Part shown: positions 8,922-17,083 of the stretch, one piece after another
Numbering within the stretch: position 1 is the stretch's first letter
How the letters are laid out: the number at the start of each line of letters is the position of its first letter
From: Microcaldota archaeon
GTDB taxonomy: Archaea; Micrarchaeota; Micrarchaeia; Anstonellales; Bilamarchaeaceae
DNA length: 40,508 nucleotides
NCBI GenBank assembly: GCA_018813505.1
Contig: JAHJBM010000027.1
Location: 1 to 40,508 of the forward strand
Reading direction: 5' to 3'
The notes under the pieces: model-generated
Told to the model about the DNA's origin: nothing
Seen by the model: only the letters and a program-made list of their open reading frames with translations
Databases searched by the model: none
Program-made: the position numbers and the translations under genes

Positions 8922-9686
8922 TCACCTTGACTTTGCACCTTCACGAACCGCTTTTACCATGTTCTTTATTTTTGAAATAGAACCTTCTTTTTCAAATGCA
9001 GTGCCAACCTGAATTATGTCTGCGCCAGCCTTGATCATTGACTTTGCCTGTTCAGGTGTTCGTATGCCACCTGCCGCAATATACGGAATATCAATCGCAG
9101 AGCTCACTGTTTTTACCATCTCAAGCGGGATGTGCCCGTTGTGTGGATTGCTTCCTGCATCTGTTATCAAAAATCTGAAACCCATATATTGTGCTGCCAT
9201 ACCGAATGCAGCAGCTATCTGTGGTTTGTCTCTTGGAATGCATTTTGCATCACCTACCCAACCTACCGTGCCACCGGGTTCAACAACCACATAGGCAACC
9301 GGAAGTGGTTCGATACCATATTGCTTTACCATTGGTGCAGCAAGCATCTGCGCCTCGCTAAGCCAGTAATGGTTGCGTGAATTGAGCATTGACATGAAAT
9401 AAACTGCATCCGCGTATTTTGTGAGTGTACCGATATTTCCTGGGAAAAGAACAACCGGTTTTGAGACATTTTGCTTTATTGTTTTTGCAATATTGTCAAG
9501 GACCGGACCTTGCACACCGGTACTTCCACCTATAAGAATTATGTCTGCATCTGCCTCGTCAGCATTTTTTGCGGTTTTAACTGCATCTTCAGGAGAGGGA
9601 TAATCGAGCGGATCTATAAGGGTGAATAAAAGTCCTTTTTTCTTTTCCAACTCTTCGAGTATATACCTTTCGGTCTTGCCAATCAT
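8922..9686 (-). CDS. Geranylgeranylglyceryl phosphate synthase
   Basis: This enzyme forms the first ether bond of archaeal membrane lipids, joining sn-glycerol-1-phosphate and geranylgeranyl diphosphate. The TIM-barrel motifs are clear: FTLIDP, GGSTG, LFPGN, SMLNSRNHYW, VVEPGGTVGWVGDAK, TDAGS, AAGGIRTPEQA and GADIIQVGT. The ATG at 9686 gives 254 residues, normal for the family. A TTG at 9698 would add MVED, but those bases read GGTTGAAGATATG, the same start context as gyrA and gyrB, so I treat them as leader. The gene is divergent from the DUF2178/XRE pair. Confidence 0.94.
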   Translation of the reverse strand: MIGKTERYILEELEKKKGLLFTLIDPLDYPSPEDAVKTAKNADEADADIILIGGSTGVQGPVLDNIAKTIKQNVSKPVVLFPGNIGTLTKYADAVYFMSMLNSRNHYWLSEAQMLAAPMVKQYGIEPLPVAYVVVEPGGTVGWVGDAKCIPRDKPQIAAAFGMAAQYMGFRFLITDAGSNPHNGHIPLEMVKTVSSAIDIPYIAAGGIRTPEQAKSMIKAGADIIQVGTAFEKEGSISKIKNMVKAVREGAKSR

Positions 9687-9773
9687 ATCTTCAACCAAAA
9701 TTGATTAGGATAGCTATGCTTAAAAACCGCTGGAATGGTGCCTGCCAGACATAAAAACGCCTGGTAGAGTTAG

Positions 9774-9825
9774 ATTTAAATATCCAATGTTACTTATATC
9801 TAACATGTTAGTTTAATCTAACATT
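9774..9825 (+). promoter_or_regulatory. TATA box with two overlapping palindromic operators
   Basis: ATTTAAATAT at 9774-9783 is a TATA-like box. Downstream, two 20-base inverted repeats of the form ATGTTA...TAACAT lie at 9787-9806 and 9805-9824. They are spaced 18 bases apart and share the central perfect palindrome CTAACATGTTAG (9800-9811). They cover the predicted transcription start. The obvious candidate ligand is the XRE-type regulator encoded two genes downstream, giving autoregulation. The palindromes are seen directly; the assignment is inference. Confidence 0.65.
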
Positions 9826-9901
9826 ATGAATAAGTGAACGATGTGAATAAGTAGAACATCATGAATTTGATGAACATCTGAATGGATATGATGGTGGTAT
9901 G

Positions 9902-10321
9902 ATGGGTAAACGACTGAATCTTTTCATAAGGGTTTTTGTTTTGGCATTGATTATAGCTGCAGGATCATTGTTTTTTTCTCTACAAGAAAAATCCGTGTGG
10001 CTCATAGGCTCTGTTGCCATTGCCATGGCAGTTGCACTTGTTGCAATTGTCGCAGCTTCTGAAAGGGTCACTTCAATGAAAACAGGCCTGCCGCTAGAGG
10101 ATGAGTTTTCCAGAAAAGCCACGTGGAAAGCCGGATATTATGCTTTTGTTACTGGATTGTGGCTTGCTATCGGGATAATGATTGCCAATATGTCTGCAAT
10201 GGAGTTTCTTAATCTTCCTGAGATTGAATTCAGATATGCATTTGAAGCAATGATAATTATACCTGGAATTGTATTTGTTGCCCTTGCATTATGGTTTAAG
10301 AAGCAGGGAAAGGTTGATTAA
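9902..10321 (+). CDS. DUF2178-like four-helix membrane protein
   Basis: About 139 residues with four hydrophobic segments (roughly 9-27, 34-52, 80-97 and 113-131 from ATG 9902) and a short basic C-terminus. GGTGGT at 9893-9898 fits ATG 9902 better than ATG 9899. Small four-helix membrane proteins next to a small XRE regulator are a recurrent archaeal and bacterial pair (DUF2178-like). The function of the pair is unknown; stress response or a membrane-sensing switch has been suggested by context only. The leader of about 100 bases contains the operator pair. Confidence 0.65.
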   Translation: MGKRLNLFIRVFVLALIIAAGSLFFSLQEKSVWLIGSVAIAMAVALVAIVAASERVTSMKTGLPLEDEFSRKATWKAGYYAFVTGLWLAIGIMIANMSAMEFLNLPEIEFRYAFEAMIIIPGIVFVALALWFKKQGKVD

Positions 10322-10372
10322 TGAAAATAGTGGGAAGAACATAACGAAGTCAAGTAGATAGATGTGATTCCT

Positions 10373-10567
10373 TTGAAAACAAGAATCAGAGAACTAAGGA
10401 CAAAATTCAACCTCACGCAGGAGGACCTTGCAAAAAAAGTAGGAGTACGCAGGGAAACAATTGTCTTCATAGAAAAAGGAGATTACAATTGTTCCATACT
10501 TCTAGCGCGTGCACTGGCAAAAGAGCTGAAAACAACCATTGATGAATTGTTTATTTTTGATGCATGA
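10373..10567 (+). CDS. XRE-family HTH regulator
   Basis: A compact Cro/C1-type helix-turn-helix protein. From the TTG at 10373 it reads MKTRIRELR...[22 protein letters not shown], the classic helix 2/helix 3 pattern, and ends [11 protein letters not shown]. Homologs usually start at this methionine, and GTGATT 4-9 bases before the TTG gives a ribosome site. A GTG at 10364 would add three residues. It is co-directional with the membrane protein before it, and is the likely binder of the palindromes at 9787-9824. Confidence 0.85.
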   Translation: MKTRIRELRTKFNLTQEDLAKKVGVRRETIVFIEKGDYNCSILLARALAKELKTTIDELFIFDA

Positions 10568-10572
10568 TTTGC

Positions 10573-11787
10573 TCAGTCACCCAATACCCATTTCCAAACA
10601 GGTTTTATGGTTATTGTCTTCCCGGATAATTTGAGCACATCGTCCTGATCATATGTCAATATCAATCCTTTTGACAAATCGAACTTTTGCAGTGCTTCTA
10701 TTAAACCTTCAACTTCTCGTTCTTTGTTATCTTCATTTAATTCATAGCAGACCTGAATCGCAGCAGTTATTTTGTTCTTTTCTTTAATCAGGAAATCGCA
10801 CTCTTTTTCTCCTTTGAAATAATATATCTCTTTGCCGGTGCGTCGCAAATCCAAAAACACATGGTTTTCAAGCATCCGCACCTTATTTGAGGAGAACGAA
10901 ATAGAAATCGCACTTGATAACCCATTATCTATAGAATAGACCTTTTTCGGATTTACTGCCTGCTTTTTCAAGGAGTAATCGAACTTTGAGATTGTAAACA
11001 GAAGATAACTGTCCTCCAGATAAGAAACAAAAGCTACGGCACTGTTAGTTGAACCAAGATTAAAGGTTTTGGCCAAGTTATTGTATGAAAATTCCGCTCC
11101 AGCATTCGTAATAAGGTAAAGTGCGATATCTTTTATCTCTTTAGTGCTTCGCAATTTATATCGCACTATTATATCTCGCATAATTATATCGTTAAAAAGC
11201 TCTTGAAGAATGCTACTTTTCTTATATAATAGATACTCTGGAAACCCACCATTCTCTAGATATTCACCAAACGAATCTGTTCCGGCCTTTTTTGAAGTGA
11301 AAAGAAGAAATTCGCGATAGGAGAATGGAAAAAGCTCATGATTCAGATGCCTGCCAGTAAGCCTAGTACCAAGTTCTTTGCTGAGAAGAGATGCGTTTGA
11401 CCCCGTAATCATAAAATGTTTGTTCTTATCCAACATTGTCCTTACGAAAAGTTCCCATTTATGGATGTTTTGAATTTCATCAAAGAAATAATTATTGCTT
11501 TGTCCATATTCTTCACTAAAAATATCGTTTAACTTTTGAAAATCTTCAACTTCAAAATTTGCTACTCGGGGATCTTCAAAATTGAAATAATAGAAATTTT
11601 TAGTCGTTTTCATAACCTGTCGAAGTAGGGTGCTTTTGCCACAACGTCTAATGCCAGAAACTACAAGAGCGAATGGCATGTTCAGTTTAATATTACTCAG
11701 TTCTTCCCTTTGTGTCCCATAATCAATCTTGGAAAGCTCTTCTTTCTGGGCTTTCACTATGCCCTTTAAGGTTTCTTTTAGTATCAT
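10573..11787 (-). CDS. AAA ATPase with DUF4143 C-terminal domain
   Basis: A 404-residue ATPase of the AAA_14/DUF4143 type. The Walker A motif is GIRRCGKST at 45-53, Walker B is YFFDEIQN with D103 and E104, the sensor is TGSNA at 128-132, and the TGRH motif is at 144-147. The C-terminal half has the DUF4143 pattern: helical, then a nuclease-like CDFLIKEKNK segment that resembles a PD-(D/E)XK core. Such proteins are widespread in archaea as multicopy accessory genes of unknown role. A second, more diverged copy lies at 24.1-25.4 kb. A TAATGCAC sequence precedes the start here and recurs at the second copy's promoter. Confidence 0.88.
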   Translation of the reverse strand: MILKETLKGIVKAQKEELSKIDYGTQREELSNIKLNMPFALVVSGIRRCGKSTLLRQVMKTTKNFYYFNFEDPRVANFEVEDFQKLNDIFSEEYGQSNNYFFDEIQNIHKWELFVRTMLDKNKHFMITGSNASLLSKELGTRLTGRHLNHELFPFSYREFLLFTSKKAGTDSFGEYLENGGFPEYLLYKKSSILQELFNDIIMRDIIVRYKLRSTKEIKDIALYLITNAGAEFSYNNLAKTFNLGSTNSAVAFVSYLEDSYLLFTISKFDYSLKKQAVNPKKVYSIDNGLSSAISISFSSNKVRMLENHVFLDLRRTGKEIYYFKGEKECDFLIKEKNKITAAIQVCYELNEDNKEREVEGLIEALQKFDLSKGLILTYDQDDVLKLSGKTITIKPVWKWVLGD

Positions 11788-11827
11788 AAATTAACTGTGC
11801 ATTACTAATTATGAGGCAAGTTTTGGT

Positions 11828-12394
11828 TTACTCCCTTACAAAACCGAACTTCTTGTTTTTAGCAGTTTTTTTGATGAAATTTGACAGACTTTTTTGAAAT
11901 GCTTCATTAGAATGACATCTTTGACTTTCTATATACCCAATACGGATGCGTTTGTAGCGTTCTGTGAAACACTGGAAATTTTCCCAAGCATTTTTATCAG
12001 CCCTGATAGCATCTAAAATATCTGTAGCGATAACAAACATATCTGGTGAATTTGGATCGAAAACATGCGAAACAGCAGCAAAACCTGCTGCAGTCATCCT
12101 CTTTTCCAGAACCAGCTTCTTTATCCGTTCCAGATTCATCTGCGAAAGCTTGCTTCCTCGCCGTCTTGGAGTAAAACGCTGGGCAAATCTCTTTTCATCA
12201 ATGGTTTTTGCAGTATTGTCTATCCAGCCAAAACAAAGTGCTTCTTCAACTACATCATTGTATGGAATTCTTGGATGACCAGATGATTTTTTGTAATAAA
12301 TAAGCCAAATCTCCTTTTCTATTTTACTTTCTTTTTTGAGCCATCTACGCCAATCAGCTTTGTTCGAGACATAAAGAGTCTTGCTAATTCTCAT
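11828..12394 (-). CDS. YdeI/OmdA-family protein
   Basis: The 188 residues match the YdeI/OmpD-associated family: a YVSNKADWRRWL opening, then EIWLIYYKKSSGHPRIPY, VEEALCFGWIDN, RFTPRRRGSKLSQMN and a basic C-terminus. Bacterial members have been linked to envelope stress and peptide tolerance, but no biochemical activity is firmly known. The family is common in bacteria and patchy in archaea, so horizontal gain is plausible. It lies 40 bases upstream of the AAA ATPase on the same strand. GAGG about 9 bases before the ATG may serve as ribosome site. Confidence 0.85.
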   Translation of the reverse strand: MRISKTLYVSNKADWRRWLKKESKIEKEIWLIYYKKSSGHPRIPYNDVVEEALCFGWIDNTAKTIDEKRFAQRFTPRRRGSKLSQMNLERIKKLVLEKRMTAAGFAAVSHVFDPNSPDMFVIATDILDAIRADKNAWENFQCFTERYKRIRIGYIESQRCHSNEAFQKSLSNFIKKTAKNKKFGFVRE

Positions 12395-12451
12395 GCCGTT
12401 AAACCTCGTGAAGATAATTAACTACATTCTATTTGGATCTGGAACCAAATG

Positions 12452-13537
12452 CTACTCAGGCCTTACACCAGCCATTTCACCTAGTGAATAAAGAAGCGCA
12501 TAGGGGTGCAGCATTCTGGTCGGTTTATCCATATGACCATGCCTTGAAAGATAATCATCAAAATGCAATTCCCTTAATTTTCTGCCAAATGCATGAAGGG
12601 TGGTATCAGACATGCCAGAGATATGTTTGTGGATTTCCTGATGAAGGAATAGATCCGCTGCATATCTTGAGCGCCATGCTGTTTCATATAATAGTGGAGA
12701 GGTCGCGTATTTCCCTGCAAGTGCTGCACAATTTCCACCAAAGATTACGCCTCCACCAGTGGTTGCTTTTACCTGACCCGCGGCATCTCCAGCAAGAATA
12801 ATATTTTGTTTTCCTTTTTTCATGGATGTTTGTGGCCTGAGACGAATAGGAATTATAGCGCCCTTTGGTTTTGTGGATGCAGGAATCTTAAGGAATTTTA
12901 AAAACCAATTCCATGAACTTGAAATATTGTTTGGCAACACAACACCGCAGCCGATTTCAGCAGTGTATTCATCATGTGGGATAATCCAACCGAAAAATCC
13001 CGGAAAGATTTCATTGGAAAGATACACCTTCACGATTCCAGGAGATTCTGAATGATAGTCTACCATAGCCTGAAGTGCAGAAGCATACGTGGGAATTTTA
13101 CTGAATCCAAAATACCGTGCCACAAATGACATTGGCCCATCTGCACCGATAATATTGTCAGAACAAAACGAATCTGAAGAAGAAACATGTTCGTTGTAAT
13201 TTATTTTCGCGCCTTCACGCACCGCAGTTTCAGCAAGCTCCTGATCCATAAGGGAGCGATCGCATACAAAGCCAACCGGCTTGTGAGTTCTGACCGAAAG
13301 TTTTTCATTACCTACAAAAATATCCGCGCCATAGATAGGATTTATGATGAAATTATCATAATCTATGAATTGAGAAAGAGATTCAAGACCATCTTTGGAA
13401 AAAAGACCAGAACAATTTTCAGGTATTCCTGAGATATGATGCTCTTCTGAAACAATCACATCATGGCCATTGCGAACAGCGCTAATGGCAGCAATTGAAC
13501 CTGCCGGCCCTCCGCCTATGATGTGAACTTTTGACAT
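12452..13537 (-). CDS. Geranylgeranyl reductase family FAD enzyme
   Basis: An FAD-dependent reductase that saturates the isoprenoid chains of archaeal lipids or related prenyl compounds. The 361 residues begin with the Rossmann motif IIGGGPAG (6-13), then SEEHHISGIPENCSGLFS, where the Cys-rich substrate signature of the family lies. GDAAGQVKATTGGGV, the second FAD contact, follows at about 255-270. A TATA-like ATTATAAAC lies about 27 bases upstream of the ATG, implying a leaderless mRNA. Together with GGGP synthase it supports archaeal ether lipids. Whether it acts on lipids or on quinone-type molecules cannot be settled from sequence. Confidence 0.9.
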   Translation of the reverse strand: MSKVHIIGGGPAGSIAAISAVRNGHDVIVSEEHHISGIPENCSGLFSKDGLESLSQFIDYDNFIINPIYGADIFVGNEKLSVRTHKPVGFVCDRSLMDQELAETAVREGAKINYNEHVSSSDSFCSDNIIGADGPMSFVARYFGFSKIPTYASALQAMVDYHSESPGIVKVYLSNEIFPGFFGWIIPHDEYTAEIGCGVVLPNNISSSWNWFLKFLKIPASTKPKGAIIPIRLRPQTSMKKGKQNIILAGDAAGQVKATTGGGVIFGGNCAALAGKYATSPLLYETAWRSRYAADLFLHQEIHKHISGMSDTTLHAFGRKLRELHFDDYLSRHGHMDKPTRMLHPYALLYSLGEMAGVRPE

Positions 13538-13592
13538 GACAAAAATCTGTAAGAGAGAGTTTATAATTCAGCATGAGTACAGCAAATAAAAT

Positions 13593-13985
13593 TCATCGGG
13601 TTTTGTAGAAACACGAGATTATACAAACTGCGAAAAGTATGAAAACAGTCTGGCATTGCAATGGAAGGCCACTTGGATCCATCTGACCAAAATCTCCAAA
13701 GCCGTTGTCCTCGACCACAGAAATGTTATGGCTCTGCTGAATTTCAAGATCATTGAACGATGTAGAAATAGGGATTACATAATAATAACCAGGAACAAAA
13801 AAAGATTGGTCAAGTTGGTAAGCATTGCTTAATTTTTCCTGCGGGTGCAACAGTATTATAGTATCAACAGGATCGGCATAACCTACTGGAGGCAGAAAAG
13901 AATATGTGCCATAGATATATTCTGAACTTGGATTTGAAAGATTTACAAAAACTATATAGGATGATTCATCAAAAGACAGTGACAT
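13593..13985 (-). pseudogene. C-terminal part of the transglutaminase, displaced by a frameshift
   Basis: The 130 residues continue the architecture of the upstream transglutaminase gene. A beta-rich domain (SSYIVFVNLSNPSSEYIYGTY...) with N-x-S sequons ends in a hydrophobic segment (TVFILFAVCIISCFY) and KTR, a typical C-terminal membrane anchor. There is no promoter or convincing ribosome site before its first ATG (13985). That ATG lies 3 bases after a run of six C (plus-strand G6 at 13989-13994). One extra C would fuse both frames into a protein of about 421 residues. Sequencing error, true frameshift or programmed -1 slippage are all possible. Confidence 0.6.
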
Positions 13986-14857
13986 GGAGGGGGGACTGGA
14001 GTTTCTGATGAGAAGATGGTGGTGATACTGTCATCAAAGCTTAATGTCGCATCAGCATTTTGTGATATCAACGAATCGAATACGGAGTTCTGATCAGCAC
14101 CATACCTCAACAGTACATGGCTGTTATCCAGGGTTCCAACCTGTGCCAGGGTTGGATCAACCGAAAGCCACCCATAAGATGGAACGTATACCTCGGTCCA
14201 TGCATGGGGTTGCCAGCCATTTGCATAAACATAACCGCTTGCATACCTTGTTTTGAAACCAAGTGAATTTGCCAATGACATGAAAAGATGTGTATGTTCA
14301 ACGCAAACACCCTTCCTAGTTTGGAAAACAGTTTCTGCAGGCACGACCTTACCCCAATAGGAGATATCGTATTCCATATTGTCATTTATCCAATTGGCAA
14401 GATTTGCGATTGTCTGCAATGATGAATTCTGCTGATTAAGAAGTTCGGCCTGGAAAATTATACCATCATCCGCTTGTGTCAGCGGAGTATATGCCACCCG
14501 GCTGGTTGCAACAGACTCGTCAGACACCAGTTGGGTATCATAATAGATGTCAAGCATTACGCTTGCTGTGATGACCTTGGTTTTTTTGTTCATGTGTCCA
14601 CTGTAATTCAGCCAGACCGTATCATTACCGTCCTGAAATGTTGTGACCCCGGGACTTACATTGATATGGATGATTTTTTGATTACTATCATTCACTGCAA
14701 GTGCTGCAAGAAATGAAATGTCATTATCTTTCACATTGTCAATAGTCCAGGTCCGCTCGATAGTGATTCTCGAGGGACCATATGTAGTTGCTGCAAATGA
14801 TCCTGAGATCAGAAGAAGGATAAATAATACCAAAATGGCTGCTGAAGTGGATTTCAT
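13952..14857 (-). CDS. Secreted transglutaminase-like protein (C-terminus probably frameshifted)
   Basis: A signal peptide (about 1-22, ending SGSFAA) exports a beta-rich domain followed by a transglutaminase-core domain. The catalytic triad is visible as C185 in TRKGVCVEHTH, H218 in QPHAWTEV and D234 in SVDPT, so it should act as a cysteine protease or transglutaminase-like enzyme at the cell surface. The last roughly 10 residues (CHCLLMNHPI) look non-native. The real C-terminus, with a membrane anchor, is in another frame at 13593-13985. The start overlaps the purD stop as ATGA, so the two are co-translated, although no functional link is obvious. Confidence 0.82.
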   Translation of the reverse strand: MKSTSAAILVLFILLLISGSFAATTYGPSRITIERTWTIDNVKDNDISFLAALAVNDSNQKIIHINVSPGVTTFQDGNDTVWLNYSGHMNKKTKVITASVMLDIYYDTQLVSDESVATSRVAYTPLTQADDGIIFQAELLNQQNSSLQTIANLANWINDNMEYDISYWGKVVPAETVFQTRKGVCVEHTHLFMSLANSLGFKTRYASGYVYANGWQPHAWTEVYVPSYGWLSVDPTLAQVGTLDNSHVLLRYGADQNSVFDSLISQNADATLSFDDSITTIFSSETPVPPPCHCLLMNHPI

Positions 14858-16155
14858 GATTTATCACGCAAGAATGCCATATGAGAAACACGGGAATCTG
14901 TCAGTTTCTTGGTGCCGATGTCGCTGCGATGCCATACAGGTCCATGAACAAACTTGCATCCCTGCTCTGCTATTTTTTCTGCATTGGCAAGTGTGGTGGA
15001 TTTCCCCAGAATACCAAAAGAACGCGAATTGGTTGTGAGTATGTGGCCGCCTTTTTCATAAACTGATGCATAATAGATTTTAGCACCACAACTTTCGATT
15101 GAACGTGTATCAATTGTAACGGCTACGTCTTTCACAGGCTTTGTTGGATACCCTTCAGGTACGAGGTATTTCACAACAGTGCTTTCATCTGAGAAATTGG
15201 CATTGTCAAGCTGGCCATCTGCCATGGAAAGAAATATGTCACTAAGTTGATCCTTGAGCAGCGCAAGCACATTCATTGCTTCTGGATCACCGAAACGCGC
15301 ATTGAATTCTATCAAACGTATACCGTTTGCAGTCAGGATGAACTGACCATATAATATACCAACAAATGGAGTTTGGTTTTTTTTCATTGCATGAATGGTT
15401 GAGCGCATGATATTCTGTGCAGCTTCAAGTTCAGACTCAAGCATAAATGGAAGCAATTTGCCTGAAGAATATGCACCCATACCCCCAGTATTTGGTCCTT
15501 TGTCACCAGTAAATGCACGCTTGTGATCTTGTACAGGCGGCATGAAACATATCCGAGTTCCATCGCAAAAAGCCTGCAAGGTAAATTCCTCACCAACAAG
15601 CTTTTCTTCTATAAGCACCAGCCCGTCTTTTTTTATCAGTTCTTCGGCATAATGTACAGTTTCAGAAATGTTTGTAAAATGATCACCGCTTACGCGTACT
15701 CCTTTACCGCCAGTAAGACCAAGTGGCTTGATTGCCACAGAACCATAATTATTTATTATTCTGGCTGCTTCTTCCAAACTATTAACGAGCTTGTGTTTTG
15801 GTGCACCCGGAATTTTGTATTCGTCCATTAATTTTCTCATGAACCCTTTATCCCATTCTATTCTAGCTGCATCTTTTGACGGTGATGCCATTGATATACC
15901 GGCCTTTGCAAGTGCATCGCTTACTCCAGCAGCCAGAGTTGCGTCAGGACTAGAAAACCCAAGGTCAAAATCAATGCCTTCAACTGCTTTTGTTATTTCT
16001 GATGGATTTTCTATATCACATACCCAATGCTGTTTAGATAACTGAGAGATTGCCGGATTTTTCTTTGACATCACTGTGTATAATTCACAATCTTCGGCAA
16101 GCCTTTCTGCTATTGCATGCTCTCTTGCACCATTTCCTACCAACAAAACTTTCAT
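14854..16155 (-). CDS. purD: Phosphoribosylamine-glycine ligase
   Basis: PurD catalyses the second step of purine synthesis, joining phosphoribosylamine and glycine with ATP. The 433 residues have the N-terminal GNGAREHA motif (8-15), the ATP-grasp segment TGGKGVRV, the block QDHKRAFTGDKGPNTGGMGAYS and the metal-binding EFNARFGDPE. Length is normal. No other purine gene lies in the window, so the pathway is either dispersed or incomplete. The gene stops inside the start codon of the transglutaminase gene downstream. Confidence 0.95.
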   Translation of the reverse strand: MKVLLVGNGAREHAIAERLAEDCELYTVMSKKNPAISQLSKQHWVCDIENPSEITKAVEGIDFDLGFSSPDATLAAGVSDALAKAGISMASPSKDAARIEWDKGFMRKLMDEYKIPGAPKHKLVNSLEEAARIINNYGSVAIKPLGLTGGKGVRVSGDHFTNISETVHYAEELIKKDGLVLIEEKLVGEEFTLQAFCDGTRICFMPPVQDHKRAFTGDKGPNTGGMGAYSSGKLLPFMLESELEAAQNIMRSTIHAMKKNQTPFVGILYGQFILTANGIRLIEFNARFGDPEAMNVLALLKDQLSDIFLSMADGQLDNANFSDESTVVKYLVPEGYPTKPVKDVAVTIDTRSIESCGAKIYYASVYEKGGHILTTNSRSFGILGKSTTLANAEKIAEQGCKFVHGPVWHRSDIGTKKLTDSRVSHMAFLRDKS

Positions 16156-16160
16156 CGAAT

Positions 16161-16370
16161 CTACCTACGTGCTCCACCATTGAACAATTCGAAAACAACA
16201 TCTTTGATAGGACGCTTAAGCGGTTTTTTGAGTATGAATCCGCGTTTGGTGGGATAATTACGCACCATTTCAAATGTGAATATATATTGAATTGTCGGGT
16301 GTTTATTTCCATTCTGACCACGGCTACTATCGCTATGGACAACGGCATTCTTATTGCTGGGTTTCACCAT
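16161..16370 (-). CDS. Small basic protein of unknown function
   Basis: A 69-residue frame that exactly fills the gap between the coiled-coil protein gene (ending at 16379) and purD (starting at 16155), on the same strand. The C-terminal half (QYIFTFEMVRNYPTKRG, then LKKPLKRPIKDVVFELFNGG) reads like an ordered basic domain. There is no close ribosome site; an AGGAGG lies about 20 bases upstream, inside the preceding gene. I do not recognise the family. It is kept because the spacing and composition fit a real gene better than chance. Confidence 0.5.
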   Translation of the reverse strand: MVKPSNKNAVVHSDSSRGQNGNKHPTIQYIFTFEMVRNYPTKRGFILKKPLKRPIKDVVFELFNGGARR

Positions 16371-16378
16371 GCTATCGG

Positions 16379-17083
16379 CTATTCCAACCGCCTCCTGATA
16401 TAACCGTCTCGGATAAGCAGATTAAGACCTTCCTCGGCCCGCTTGATTGCAACAGAATTTGATTTTGAAAATTCCCTTACATCAATTGTACCGCCATGGA
16501 CCTTGACCCAATCATACAAAGACTCCTTAAGCAGGTCATCGCTCATTCCACTCAAAGTACCTAGTTTTTTCTGCAGTTCATCTCTTTTTCTTTCACATTC
16601 AAGTAATATCCTTGTATTGGCCTCGCTTGAACGCAAGATATCTTGATATTTTGTATTCAGTGTTTCATGTTTTGCCTGTACTTCTGTAAGCTGCGTTGAT
16701 AATTCGACTGCATCCCGATCAAGCATTTTCGAAACTTCTGACAGGACGCTGTTTATGTGCGAGAAAATCGCAGTTGGCTTTATATCGTAATATTCCTCAG
16801 AAACTTGAACGATATTTAAAAAAGTTGGCATAAGATGAAGAAGCCTTGCCATCTTGCTCCTCTTTGCAGAGAAACTGTAGCTGAAGTCTATTGAATCGAG
16901 ATTGAATTCTATTCGGTACTCAAGATATGGATTGCCATGAAGATCTTCACCCTTTGCCTTTTCAACTAGTAATGATTTTGGAGAATATGAAATTTTCGTA
17001 AAACCAAGATCGCTTAGAAGTGATGCAAGTTCCTTGAGATTTTTCTTCTGCTTGGATTTGATAGATATTTTTTCCTCAGGCAT
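16379..17083 (-). CDS. Coiled-coil/winged-helix protein coupled to the VirB4-like ATPase
   Basis: About 234 residues from the ATG at 17083. That start is fixed by GGAGGAT 7 bases upstream; an earlier TTG at 17110 would be spurious. The N-terminal part is a basic alpha/beta region. Residues of about 115-170 form a long coiled coil (VELSTQLTEVQAKHETLNTK and onward). The C-terminus resembles a winged helix ending in GLNLLIRDGYIRRR. The gene overlaps the end of the ATPase gene by 8 bases, so the two are translationally coupled. It is probably an accessory factor of that ATPase, for example a DNA-binding or adaptor subunit; no named family is recognised. Confidence 0.65.
   Translation of the reverse strand: MPEEKISIKSKQKKNLKELASLLSDLGFTKISYSPKSLLVEKAKGEDLHGNPYLEYRIEFNLDSIDFSYSFSAKRSKMARLLHLMPTFLNIVQVSEEYYDIKPTAIFSHINSVLSEVSKMLDRDAVELSTQLTEVQAKHETLNTKYQDILRSSEANTRILLECERKRDELQKKLGTLSGMSDDLLKESLYDWVKVHGGTIDVREFSKSNSVAIKRAEEGLNLLIRDGYIRRRLE

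Noticed and set aside
9742-9767. Imperfect inverted repeat CTGCCAG/CTGGTAG between GGGP synthase and the DUF2178 gene
   Set aside because: One mismatch and a 12-base loop, weak compared with the nearby perfect palindromes.
12433-12801. Plus-strand open frame opposite geranylgeranyl reductase
   Set aside because: His/Gln-rich translation typical of an antisense frame; the minus-strand gene has complete FAD motifs.
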